From: Burkholderia sp.
Lineage (GTDB): Bacteria > Pseudomonadota > Gammaproteobacteria > Burkholderiales > Burkholderiaceae
Assembly (NCBI GenBank): GCA_031253835.1
Contig: JAIRVP010000048.1
Coordinates: 186,001 to 250,000, forward strand
Direction: 5' to 3'
DNA length: 64,000 nt
The translations under genes were made by a program, and so were the position numbers. Of this stretch, positions 18,627 through 25,917 are shown piece after piece. Position 1 is the stretch's first letter. Each line of letters starts with the position of its first letter. A model generated the notes under the pieces. That model was given only the letters and a program-made list of their open reading frames with translations, made no database searches and was not told the DNA's origin.

Positions 18627-19484
18627 TCAGCGCACGCCGACCGACGCCCGCAGCGCCGCGCCCAGCGTGCGCAATGCCTGCCGCGCCCGCGCATCGGTCA
18701 GGTTCGAATGAAGCACCACGTCGCGCGCCGGCAACGGTGGCAGCCCGTATCGCGTGCCCACGTCGACCGTGCCGGCCGGCGCCACGCGATGCCCGAGCGC
18801 CGCGACGGCCAGCCCGGCCGATACGGCCGCGCCGATCGTCGCGACACCGCCGCCGACAAACACTTCCGACCATCCGACACCGGCTTCGTCGAGCGCGCCG
18901 ACCGCCATGCGGCGCACGCTGCACGGCTCGGCTTGCGTGGCCAGCCGCAGCGGTTGCGGCGGATGGTACTCGAAATCCGGCGCCGCCATCCAGCCGAACG
19001 ACTCCGACAGGATGGTTTCGCCGTCGAGCCGACGGCTGTCGTGCTGCAGCGCGACGGCCGCGTCCAGCTGGCCGCGGTCGAACGCGTCGAGCACGTCGCG
19101 TGACGCCGCGACGCGGATCTCGAGCACGAGCGCCGGGTCCGCGTCGCTCATGCGCCGCAGCAGCATCGGGAGATCGGCGCCGACGACGTGGTGGCTGACG
19201 CCGATCACCAGCCGCCGCTGCCCGGTGCCGAAGGCGCCGACCGCGCCGTGGTGTGCTGCCACCAGTTCGCGCGCGGGTTCCAGGAACGCGGTGCCGTCGG
19301 CCGACAGGCGCACCTGCCGCGGCGTGCGTTCCAGCAGGCGGCGGCCGAGCCCGTCTTCGAGCCGCTTGATCTTCAGGCTCACCGCCGACTGCGTCGTGTC
19401 CATCGCCTCGGCGGCCCGTGTGAAGCTCTTGAGGTCGGCGGTCAGCACGAACGCCTGTACGGCTTCGATGTCGAGCGTTTTCAT
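18627..19484 (-). CDS. LysR-family transcriptional regulator
   Basis: A 285-residue LysR protein from the ATG at 19484 (MKTLDIEAVQAFVLTADLKS); an in-frame ATG five codons upstream is less like the family start. The winged helix-turn-helix occupies residues about 1-60 (SFTRAAEAMDTTQSAVSLKI, RLEDGLGRRLLERTPR). The effector-binding part follows, with GVSHHVVGADLPMLLRRMSD and a C-terminal half ending in a polar helix. It is transcribed divergently from a DUF4865 gene, and an inverted repeat lies between them, so it probably controls that gene and itself. The inducer is unknown. Confidence 0.92.
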   Translation of the reverse strand: MKTLDIEAVQAFVLTADLKSFTRAAEAMDTTQSAVSLKIKRLEDGLGRRLLERTPRQVRLSADGTAFLEPARELVAAHHGAVGAFGTGQRRLVIGVSHHVVGADLPMLLRRMSDADPALVLEIRVAASRDVLDAFDRGQLDAAVALQHDSRRLDGETILSESFGWMAAPDFEYHPPQPLRLATQAEPCSVRRMAVGALDEAGVGWSEVFVGGGVATIGAAVSAGLAVAALGHRVAPAGTVDVGTRYGLPPLPARDVVLHSNLTDARARQALRTLGAALRASVGVR

Positions 19485-19510
19485 CGCGCACTCATCCATT
19501 TTGAAAGCGA

Positions 19511-19547
19511 ATCATTGAAATATTCTGCCATCGTATTTTCAAATGAT
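19511..19547. promoter_or_regulatory. Dyad in LysR/DUF4865 divergent promoter region
   Basis: An imperfect inverted repeat, ATCATTGAAATA at 19511-19522 and TATTTTCAAATGAT at 19534-19547, lies between the divergent genes. The inner TTGAAA...TTTCAA core resembles LysR-type operators in symmetry and position. Confidence 0.5.
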
Positions 19548-19614
19548 TCAAGGTCTTCTACGCTGTTTCCAAGCCGTCGTGGTTACCCGCCGTTTCTTTC
19601 GCCAGGAGTCGATC

Positions 19615-20193
19615 ATGCTGACCGCGTACTACGTGCACCGCCTGCCGGCGGACTACGACCTCGACATCATCCGCAACCGAGTCCGCGCGCGCGGCGGGCT
19701 GTGGGACGACACGCCGGAGTTGCTGTTCAAGGGGTTCCTGCTTCGCGAGACAGGCCGTTTCGGCGCGACGGAAAACGGCTATGCGTCGTTTTATCTGTGG
19801 CGCAACGAACAGGCGTTTGCCCGGTTCGTGACCGATGGCCGCTACCGGGTCGTGACGGACAGCTTCGGGCGTGCGCCGATCGACACGCAGGTTGCGCTCG
19901 ACGCGCGCAAGGGCCCTGCGTCGACGGGACGCTTTGCACGTCTGGAAACCCTCGACATTCCGGCGGATGCCGACCTCGACGCGACGCTTGCACGGGAGAT
20001 CGCACGCAATCGCGAAGTGGCGGCACGGCAGGGTGTGGTGGCGGCGACTGTCGGTCTTGACCCGCTGCGCTGGCGGCTGACGCATGCGCTCGTCACCGAG
20101 CATGAACCGGGCGACGGCGGGGCCGGCACGGTGTACCAGGTCCTGCATCTGGCGCGGCCGCTGCTCGACACGCTGGAAGCGGGCGGTGCGTGA
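19615..20193 (+). CDS. DUF4865 family protein
   Basis: A 192-residue soluble protein starting MLTAYYVHRLPADYDLDIIR (ATG at 19615; a CAGGAG lies upstream). It has GGLWDDTPELLFKGFLLRE, an arrangement I associate with DUF4865 proteins, which often sit beside LysR regulators. Catalytic role unknown. The fold may be a ferredoxin-like dimeric alpha/beta barrel, which is my inference from length and the F/Y-rich segment GYASFYLWRNEQAFARFV. Its stop overlaps a 40-codon membrane micro-ORF. Confidence 0.75.
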   Translation: MLTAYYVHRLPADYDLDIIRNRVRARGGLWDDTPELLFKGFLLRETGRFGATENGYASFYLWRNEQAFARFVTDGRYRVVTDSFGRAPIDTQVALDARKGPASTGRFARLETLDIPADADLDATLAREIARNREVAARQGVVAATVGLDPLRWRLTHALVTEHEPGDGGAGTVYQVLHLARPLLDTLEAGGA

Positions 20194-20315
20194 TGGCCGG
20201 CATCGCGTCGCGATTGCCGGCCGGCCTGGTGGTTGCCGCGCACCTGGCCGGCATGGCGGCGGCGATCGTCGCGATGGCCGTGCTCACGACGACGCTGGCG
20301 CTGCTGCTCCGGTAA
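20193..20315 (+). CDS. 40-residue single-span membrane micro-ORF
   Basis: ATG at 20193 shares its A with the DUF4865 stop (TGATG), which predicts translational coupling. The product is 40 residues: a short front with R7, then an almost unbroken Ala/Leu/Val/Met/Thr hydrophobic stretch from residue 10 to a final Arg. No family recognised. It could be a membrane micro-protein working with the DUF4865 protein. Confidence 0.45.
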   Translation: MAGIASRLPAGLVVAAHLAGMAAAIVAMAVLTTTLALLLR

Positions 20316-20338
20316 CGCCTTTCGGATGATCGGCACAC

Positions 20339-20374
20339 ACGGGGAAGCCGGGCACGCGGCACGCGGCTCCCCGT
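20339..20374. terminator. Hairpin between convergent genes
   Basis: ACGGGG-A-AGCCG at 20339-20350 pairs with CGGCT-CCCCGT at 20364-20374, an 11-bp stem with one bulge. It lies between the micro-ORF stop and the stop of the convergent GH3 gene and may act in both directions. There is no T-run. Confidence 0.5.
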
Positions 20375-20388
20375 CGGCTCATCGGCGA

Positions 20389-22590
20389 TCAGTTGCCCTG
20401 AAGCCGGATGTCGCGCGACGACGCACCGACATACACCGTCCCGCCCGATACAACGCGCCAGCCGTTACGCGACGTATCCCACACGCTCTGCATGCGCGGC
20501 GACACGGTCACGCGCACATGCCGCGCCTCGCCCGGATTCAGCCGGATCTTTTCCCAGCCGACCAGCCGCTTCGGCGGTTCGTCCTTGTACGGCACGCCGA
20601 GATAGACCTGCGGAATTTCCGCGCCGGCGACGCGCCCGTCGTTGCGCACGGTGAAGGCGACGCTCAGCGAGCCGTCCCATTGCTTCGACACCGACAGCCC
20701 CGAGTACGCGAAGTGCGTATAGGACAGCCCGTAGCCGAACTCGAACATCGGCTTGATGTTGCGCGCGTCATACCAGCGATAGCCCATGTTCAGCTTTTCC
20801 GCGTAGACGGGATCGTTGTCGAACGTGCCGTTTTGCCCCCAGGTCGGCGAATCCTGATCGCGCGCGGGGAACGTGACGGGCAGCTTGCCGGACGGATTGA
20901 CCGCGCCGAACAGCACGTTCGCGATCGCCTTGCCGCCGGCTTCGCCCGGATACCACGCCTCGACGATGGCCGACACGTTGTCCTTCCACGGCATCAGCAC
21001 CGGATTGCCGCTCTGGACGACGACGATCGTGTGCGGATTCGCACGCGCGACGGCTTCGACGAGCGCATCCTGGTTCGACGGGTTCGCGAGGCTCAGGCTC
21101 TGCAGATCGCCGAAATCCTCGCCGGCCGGCTGCGCGACCACGACGATCGCGACATCCGAGCGGCCCGCGAGCGCCGCGGCCTGGTCGATCTCCTGCTGCG
21201 TGTACGCGCGGAACGGCGACTGCTGGTCGCTGTTGCCCGCATACGTGACCTGCGCGGCCGGCGCGAGCGCGCGGATCGCCGCGACGATCGGCACGTCGAC
21301 CTTCAGCCACGGATTGCGCCACCAGCTGCAGCCGGTCGACGACCCGAACGTCAGGCCGCCGCAGCCCGCGAACGAACCCGACACGGGATCGCGCGTGTTG
21401 CCCGAGCCGCCGCCGGACAGCACGGCCGCATCCGCATGGCCGCCGATCACGGCGATACGCGACAGCGCCGACGCGGCCAGCGGCAACTGGTTGCCGTCGT
21501 TCTTCAGCAGCACGATCGACTGTTCGGAGGCCGCTTGCGCGAACCGGTTCGCGGCCGCGAAATCGATCGTGCCGCCGCCCTTGGCCGGGTCCTCCATCAC
21601 GCCGACGCGGATCATCACGGCGAGCTTGCGGCGCACCATGTCGTCGAGGCGCGCGGTCGACACCGAGCCGTTCGCGATCGCCTGCTTGACGGCCGCCGGC
21701 GTCAGGTACACGGTCGTCCCGACGTCTTCTTCCTCGTCGAGCCCCGCGTTGATCGCGGCGGCGGTGCTGTGCGCGGCGCCCCAGTCGGACTGCACCTGGC
21801 CCTGGAAGCCCCATTCGTTCTTCAGCACGTCGTTCAGCAGGTGATTGTTTTCGCACGCGTACGCGCCGTTCAGACGGTTGTAGCTGCACATCACGCTGCC
21901 GGGCCGCCCGCGCTTCGCGGCGATCTCGAACGGCAGCAGGTAAAGCTCGCGCAGCGTCCGTTCGTCGATCTGCGTGTTGCCGCCCATCCGGCCGTGCTCC
22001 TGCTCGTTGCCGGCGTAGTGCTTGATCGTCGCGATCACTTTCTGGCGCTGCGTGGCGAGCGTGCGTTCGGCGAGCAGGTCGCCGGCGAGCAGCGGATCTT
22101 CGCCGAGATACTCGAACAGGCGGCCGCCGCGCGGCTCGCGCGCGAGATTGGTGCCGCCGCCGAGCCCCATGCCGAACCCTTGCGCGCGCAACTGGATCGC
22201 GACCTGCTTGCCGTAGTCGTACGACAGCCGGCGGTCCCAGCTCGCGGCGACGGCGATCGTCGCGGGAAACGTCGTGCTGGCCTGCGACGTGCTGCCGGAG
22301 CCGGTCGACGAGTCGGCCATGTTGAGATCGGGAATGCCGAGCCGCGGCACGCCCTGGATGTAGCCGGCGCCGCCGCCCGGCACCTTGGACATTTCGTATT
22401 GCGAATGAATGAACTGAAGCTTTTCGTCGAGCGTCATCTTGCGCACGAGCAGGTCGGCGCGTCGTTGCGCGGCGGCCGACGCGAATGCATCGGTCGCGTC
22501 GCCCTGCGAATTGAAATCGGCGTTGCCGGCGTAGGCGGTGGTGCAGAGGGTCGCTGCCAGCACGACGGCCGGCCAGAGTGTGTCCCGCAT
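20389..22590 (-). CDS. Secreted family GH3 beta-glycosidase
   Basis: A 733-residue GH3 enzyme. I chose the ATG at 22590 because GGAGAGC precedes it; another ATG four codons upstream overlaps that site. A Sec signal peptide (MRDTLWPAVVLAATLCTTAYA) precedes the TIM-like domain. Typical blocks are MTLDEKLQFIHS, KHYAGNEQEHGR and the nucleophile motif QSDWGAAHS (Asp269). The second domain has EQSIVLLKNDGNQLPL, VVVQSGNPVLMPW and a C-terminal fibronectin III-like part. It hydrolyses beta-linked sugars outside the cytoplasm. Position at the edge of the polysaccharide locus suggests trimming or turnover of the polymer. Confidence 0.93.
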   Translation of the reverse strand: MRDTLWPAVVLAATLCTTAYAGNADFNSQGDATDAFASAAAQRRADLLVRKMTLDEKLQFIHSQYEMSKVPGGGAGYIQGVPRLGIPDLNMADSSTGSGSTSQASTTFPATIAVAASWDRRLSYDYGKQVAIQLRAQGFGMGLGGGTNLAREPRGGRLFEYLGEDPLLAGDLLAERTLATQRQKVIATIKHYAGNEQEHGRMGGNTQIDERTLRELYLLPFEIAAKRGRPGSVMCSYNRLNGAYACENNHLLNDVLKNEWGFQGQVQSDWGAAHSTAAAINAGLDEEEDVGTTVYLTPAAVKQAIANGSVSTARLDDMVRRKLAVMIRVGVMEDPAKGGGTIDFAAANRFAQAASEQSIVLLKNDGNQLPLAASALSRIAVIGGHADAAVLSGGGSGNTRDPVSGSFAGCGGLTFGSSTGCSWWRNPWLKVDVPIVAAIRALAPAAQVTYAGNSDQQSPFRAYTQQEIDQAAALAGRSDVAIVVVAQPAGEDFGDLQSLSLANPSNQDALVEAVARANPHTIVVVQSGNPVLMPWKDNVSAIVEAWYPGEAGGKAIANVLFGAVNPSGKLPVTFPARDQDSPTWGQNGTFDNDPVYAEKLNMGYRWYDARNIKPMFEFGYGLSYTHFAYSGLSVSKQWDGSLSVAFTVRNDGRVAGAEIPQVYLGVPYKDEPPKRLVGWEKIRLNPGEARHVRVTVSPRMQSVWDTSRNGWRVVSGGTVYVGASSRDIRLQGN

Positions 22591-22644
22591 GTTGCTCTCC
22601 ATGATCGTATTGCCGGTTGTTCGGATGATGTCTGGAGCTGCGCA

Positions 22645-22668
22645 CGTCCGGTGGATTCGCACCGGACG
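22645..22668. promoter_or_regulatory. Perfect 9-bp inverted repeat in GH3 leader or promoter
   Basis: CGTCCGGTG (22645-22653) and CACCGGACG (22660-22668) flank a 6-base loop, 55 bases upstream of the GH3 ATG. It could be an operator or a leader hairpin. Confidence 0.5.
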
Positions 22669-22820
22669 CATTCGGCTGGCGATGCAGGGTGGTTGCGCGT
22701 CGGCATGCCAGGCCAGGCGGGGAATCGCTACGGCCGGTTGGGCCCGATCGAACATCGAGGACGGCGACGCGGACCGTCCGACACTGCCGAATCGGATGTA
22801 GCGATTCTCTGCAGCGACCA

Positions 22821-22881
22821 ATCGTACGAATGTAGTTTGACTACAGCATCGGTGTTTCTACCGATATGTACGATCTTTTTT
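22821..22881 (+). ncRNA. Candidate structured RNA: three-way junction with T-run
   Basis: Outer arms ATCGTAC (22821-22827) and GTACGAT (22868-22874) enclose two perfect hairpins, TGTAGT-TTG-ACTACA (22831-22845) and ATCGGT-GTTTCT-ACCGAT (22848-22865). Six T follow directly (22876-22881). On the plus strand this would be a three-way junction ending like a Rho-independent terminator. No plus-strand gene is near, so it may be the end of a small RNA, or a DNA cruciform element. No promoter identified. Confidence 0.4.
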
Positions 22882-23044
22882 CGACTCGGTCGTGCGGCGG
22901 GGTGGAAAGACGGTCAACGTTCCCGATTGCGGCTGTGCAGCAGCGTAAGAAGTGCCTGGATGCAGGCGCTTTCGCACGGAAATGCGGTGACGCAGGCGGC
23001 CCGGCTCGTTGCGTGCGCATCGAATGGATCACGCACGTCCGTCG

Positions 23045-24112
23045 TTATCGGGCGGCGCGGGCCGCGGTTCGCGGATCGGTCGACGGGCGGGCGCGCGCGA
23101 GCGGATTCGCGATGTAGCGAATCGCGCGGTCGCTGAGCGCCGACGACGGCAGCAGGCACGCGAGCGACAGCCCGGTGACGGCCAGCTTCTTGAACGGCCG
23201 CCAGAACGGATTGCGCAGCACGGTATGCCAGTAGCGGCCCGAATCGGACAGGAACCAGCGCCAGCGGCGCGCGAGCGGCGCGCGGTACAGCGTGCTCGCG
23301 AAGCGCGCCTTTTCGATCGAGAAGTCGAACGGTTCGCCCGGCAGCGCCTCGTGAAGCCGCGTGCCGGCAATCGTGCGCAGCGTCGACCAGCGGCGCGCGG
23401 CCTTCAACGCACCGGTCGCTGCATCTTCGGCATTGGCGAACGCGAGATCGGCGGTGTCGCGGTTGGCGTCGCCGGCGGCAGCGGCCGCCGGCTGGTGGAC
23501 ACGATAGCCGCCCAGCGTCGCGTCGATCATGTGGACCGCACCGAGCAGCGCGATCCCGTAGATCGCATAGAAATCGGCGCCGTGCAGGTTGTCGGGTGTG
23601 ACGGGCACCGGGAAGATGCGCCTGAGCGCGTCGCTTCGGTACGCGTTGCCCGAAGCAGGCGGCGACGGATACAACCAGCCCGCGCGCAGCAGGCGGCCGC
23701 AATCGGTGGCCACGCCCGACTGCGGGACCGTGACGCCCGTCGCAGTGCCTTCCCGCGTGATCACGTCGAGCCGGAAATGCACCTTTACGCAGTCGCCGGA
23801 GGCGAAAGCGGCCAGCACGCGGGCGGCCGCGTCGCGGTAGAGCAGGTCGTCCGCGTCGAGCAGCAGCACGTAGCGGGTCGCGACGTGCTCCAGTGCGCGA
23901 TTGTAAGCGGCGACCTGGCCGCGATTCTCCTGGAAGACCGCCGCGATGCGCTCTCCATACGAGCGGATGATGTCGCGCGAGTCGTCGGTCGAGCCGTCGT
24001 CGACCACCAGGACGGGGATATCGTCGGCGGTCTGTGCGAGCGCGGAGTCGATCGCGGCACGCAGATAGGCGCCGTGGTTGTAGTTGCAGATTGCAATGGT
24101 CAGGTCGGCCAT
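23045..24112 (-). CDS. Family GT2 glycosyltransferase
   Basis: A 355-residue GT-A fold enzyme. The start MADLTIAICNYNHGAYLRAA is preceded by GGGAGC. Motifs are LVVDDGSTDDSRDII (nucleotide-sugar binding), the DxD-like LLLDADDLLY, and an acceptor part followed by a C-terminal hydrophobic, basic stretch FKKLAVTGLSLACLLPSSA that may contact the membrane. It adds one sugar to the lipid-linked repeat unit of the exopolysaccharide. The donor is not readable. It follows the flippase gene on the same strand, 75 bases away. Confidence 0.88.
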   Translation of the reverse strand: MADLTIAICNYNHGAYLRAAIDSALAQTADDIPVLVVDDGSTDDSRDIIRSYGERIAAVFQENRGQVAAYNRALEHVATRYVLLLDADDLLYRDAAARVLAAFASGDCVKVHFRLDVITREGTATGVTVPQSGVATDCGRLLRAGWLYPSPPASGNAYRSDALRRIFPVPVTPDNLHGADFYAIYGIALLGAVHMIDATLGGYRVHQPAAAAAGDANRDTADLAFANAEDAATGALKAARRWSTLRTIAGTRLHEALPGEPFDFSIEKARFASTLYRAPLARRWRWFLSDSGRYWHTVLRNPFWRPFKKLAVTGLSLACLLPSSALSDRAIRYIANPLARARPSTDPRTAARAAR

Positions 24113-24187
24113 GAGCGGCTCCCGTGTGAACTGGGTTCGGGCGTGTCGGCGCGGGAAGCCGGCGCCGCGCCGTCGTACGGCCGCACG

Positions 24188-25444
24188 CTAGCGGCGCGCA
24201 ATGGAGCTGCCGGGCAGCGGAATGCCGGCGCGATAGACGACGGCCGCGAGCGCGGCGGCGACTGCGGCCTCCGCGAGCAGCACGGCGGCCGCGGCGCCCA
24301 GTTCCGCGAAGTACTTCGCGAGCACGGGCAGCAGCACGATGTTCAGGATGCCGGACGACATCAGGATGCGCGTGAAAGCCGTCTTCATGCCGAGCGGCAG
24401 CATGGTCTGCACGCCGAACAGGTCGGTCATGCCGGCCATGAACGGAATGAACGCCATCCAGCGCAGCACGTGAACCGTCGGTTCGTACGACGGGCCGTAC
24501 AGGATGCGCACGGCCAGCGGCGCTCCGAAGAAAATCACGAGCGAGATGCCGAGCACCATCACGACCTGCACGACGAACAGCTTGCGCAGGAACGAGAACG
24601 CGTCGTTGCGCGCGTGCCGCATCAGGTAGCTGATGCGCGGATAGGTGGCGGCCTTCAGTGGCTGGAGCAGGCTGAGCGCCGCGCGGATCAGCTTGTCGCC
24701 GGCGGCGAAGTAGCCGGCCGCGACGTTGCCCGACACGAAGCCGAGCAGCACGGTGTTGGTCGATGCATAGAACGCGATCGACGTCGATGCGAGAAACACC
24801 TGCCAGCCGCCTTTCAGCGATTCGGCGATGTCGGCCACACCGACGCGGACGAAGTCGATTTCGCGATGGAAGTACAGGTAGACGGCCAGCGCGATCGCCG
24901 ACAGCACGGGCACCGCGGCGTTGACGATCATCGCGCGATCGATGTCCGCCGGGCTGTGTACGAGCGCGAACATCGCGGGCAGGCTCAGCACCCGGCCGAC
25001 GAACAGGATCACGCTGAGTGCGCGCAGCTTCTCCATCCCCTGGAAATACCAGCCGGGCGTGAAGGCGACGCCGGCCACCATGCCGAAGCCGATCAGCAGC
25101 AGGTCGCGGTCATCGCCGAAGCGCCCGATCAGGAGGGTCAGCAACACCAGCACGACGAAGCAGATGGCCGCGATCCCGATCTGCGCATACAGCGTCGCCC
25201 AGAAGATGCGCGAGCGCTCGGCGCGGTCGTCGCGTGCGAGCGCGATCCGCGGCGTGGCGGTCAGGTCGAAGCTGTAGCTCGTGCAGTTGGTGAGATACGC
25301 GATCACCGCCAGCGAGAACGCGAGCTGGCCGTAGCCTTCCGGGCCCAGCGCGTGCGTCAGCAGCGGCGCGATCAGCAGCGGCACCGCATACATCGAAATC
25401 TGCAACGTCAGCAGCAGCAGGAAGTTCTTCTTGAGGTTTGACAT
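24188..25444 (-). CDS. Wzx-type polysaccharide repeat-unit flippase
   Basis: A 418-residue membrane protein from the ATG at 25444 (MSNLKKNFLLLLTLQISMYA). About 12 hydrophobic spans are visible. The front PLLIAPLLTHALGPEGYGQL is typical of MOP-superfamily polysaccharide transporters. It flips undecaprenyl-pyrophosphate repeat units to the periplasm for a Wzy-dependent polymerase, matching the Wzy-, Wza- and Wzc-like genes to the right. It is divergent from the tandem hydrolase gene. Confidence 0.9.
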   Translation of the reverse strand: MSNLKKNFLLLLTLQISMYAVPLLIAPLLTHALGPEGYGQLAFSLAVIAYLTNCTSYSFDLTATPRIALARDDRAERSRIFWATLYAQIGIAAICFVVLVLLTLLIGRFGDDRDLLLIGFGMVAGVAFTPGWYFQGMEKLRALSVILFVGRVLSLPAMFALVHSPADIDRAMIVNAAVPVLSAIALAVYLYFHREIDFVRVGVADIAESLKGGWQVFLASTSIAFYASTNTVLLGFVSGNVAAGYFAAGDKLIRAALSLLQPLKAATYPRISYLMRHARNDAFSFLRKLFVVQVVMVLGISLVIFFGAPLAVRILYGPSYEPTVHVLRWMAFIPFMAGMTDLFGVQTMLPLGMKTAFTRILMSSGILNIVLLPVLAKYFAELGAAAAVLLAEAAVAAALAAVVYRAGIPLPGSSIARR

Positions 25445-25917
25445 TCGCTCGGTCGGCGCCGTTGGGTATCGCAGGGCGGCGGGTTGCGTGCTGCCGTACG
25501 GATGCGCGGCCGGTCGGCGCTGACCCGGCTGCGAAGATTCGCGACCCGTTCCGGCGATGCCGGCACGGCCACATCGTATGGCGGCCATGATACGGGCCGG
25601 GCAACGGGGCATTGTTCGCGAGCCTACCGTTCGCGGATTCCGTTCGCATGACGGAATGAATCGCGAAAGGGGCCACGGCGTTGCGTCGTGTCAGTGTTGA
25701 ATGCATTTGTAAGCTGGCGCACCGAAGGCCGGTCATGCCCAATGATCTAATCAGACGCATGGAATCCGGCGAGCGGGCCGCGCAGGGGCGCGGCGGATGG
25801 CTGCGGCCGATTCCTGCCAGCGCCGGCCCGCGGCCGGAGTTGCGGCATCGCGCATTCCGGCGGAACCGCCGGCGCGGATGGGCACGGAATAACAAATACC
25901 GATCCGAGGAGTACCGA
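25445..25917. other. 473-base divergent promoter region
   Basis: No gene seen. It must hold the promoters for the wzx-GT2 pair and for the hydrolase gene. A TGGCGC with a GC ten bases after its GG (25715-25730) has sigma54 spacing but a poor -12 half, so I do not call it. Confidence 0.5.

Larger units (their letters stand above)
22591..23044. other. 454-base non-coding region upstream of the GH3 gene
   Basis: No gene seen. It holds two notable dyads described separately: a 9-bp perfect inverted repeat near the GH3 start and a three-way-junction-like element followed by T6. Confidence 0.6.

Noticed and set aside
22640..22670. T-arm-like sequence on the minus strand (GTGCGAATC within a stem)
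   Set aside because: The loop has six bases, the stem is nine, and no anticodon or D arm is found nearby, so it is not a tRNA.
20233..23136. A 967-codon open frame on the plus strand
   Set aside because: It is antisense to the GH3 gene and rich in Arg, Ala, Asp and His, the mark of a shadow frame in GC-rich DNA; no domain is visible.
23009..25441. An 810-codon plus-strand frame opposite GT2 and wzx
   Set aside because: Antisense shadow with long charged repeats of Gln, Arg and Asp; the minus-strand genes have clear motifs.
25715..25730. Sigma54-like site before the hydrolase gene
   Set aside because: The -24 half TGGCGC and the spacing fit, but the -12 half AGGC does not match TTGC, so chance is likely.
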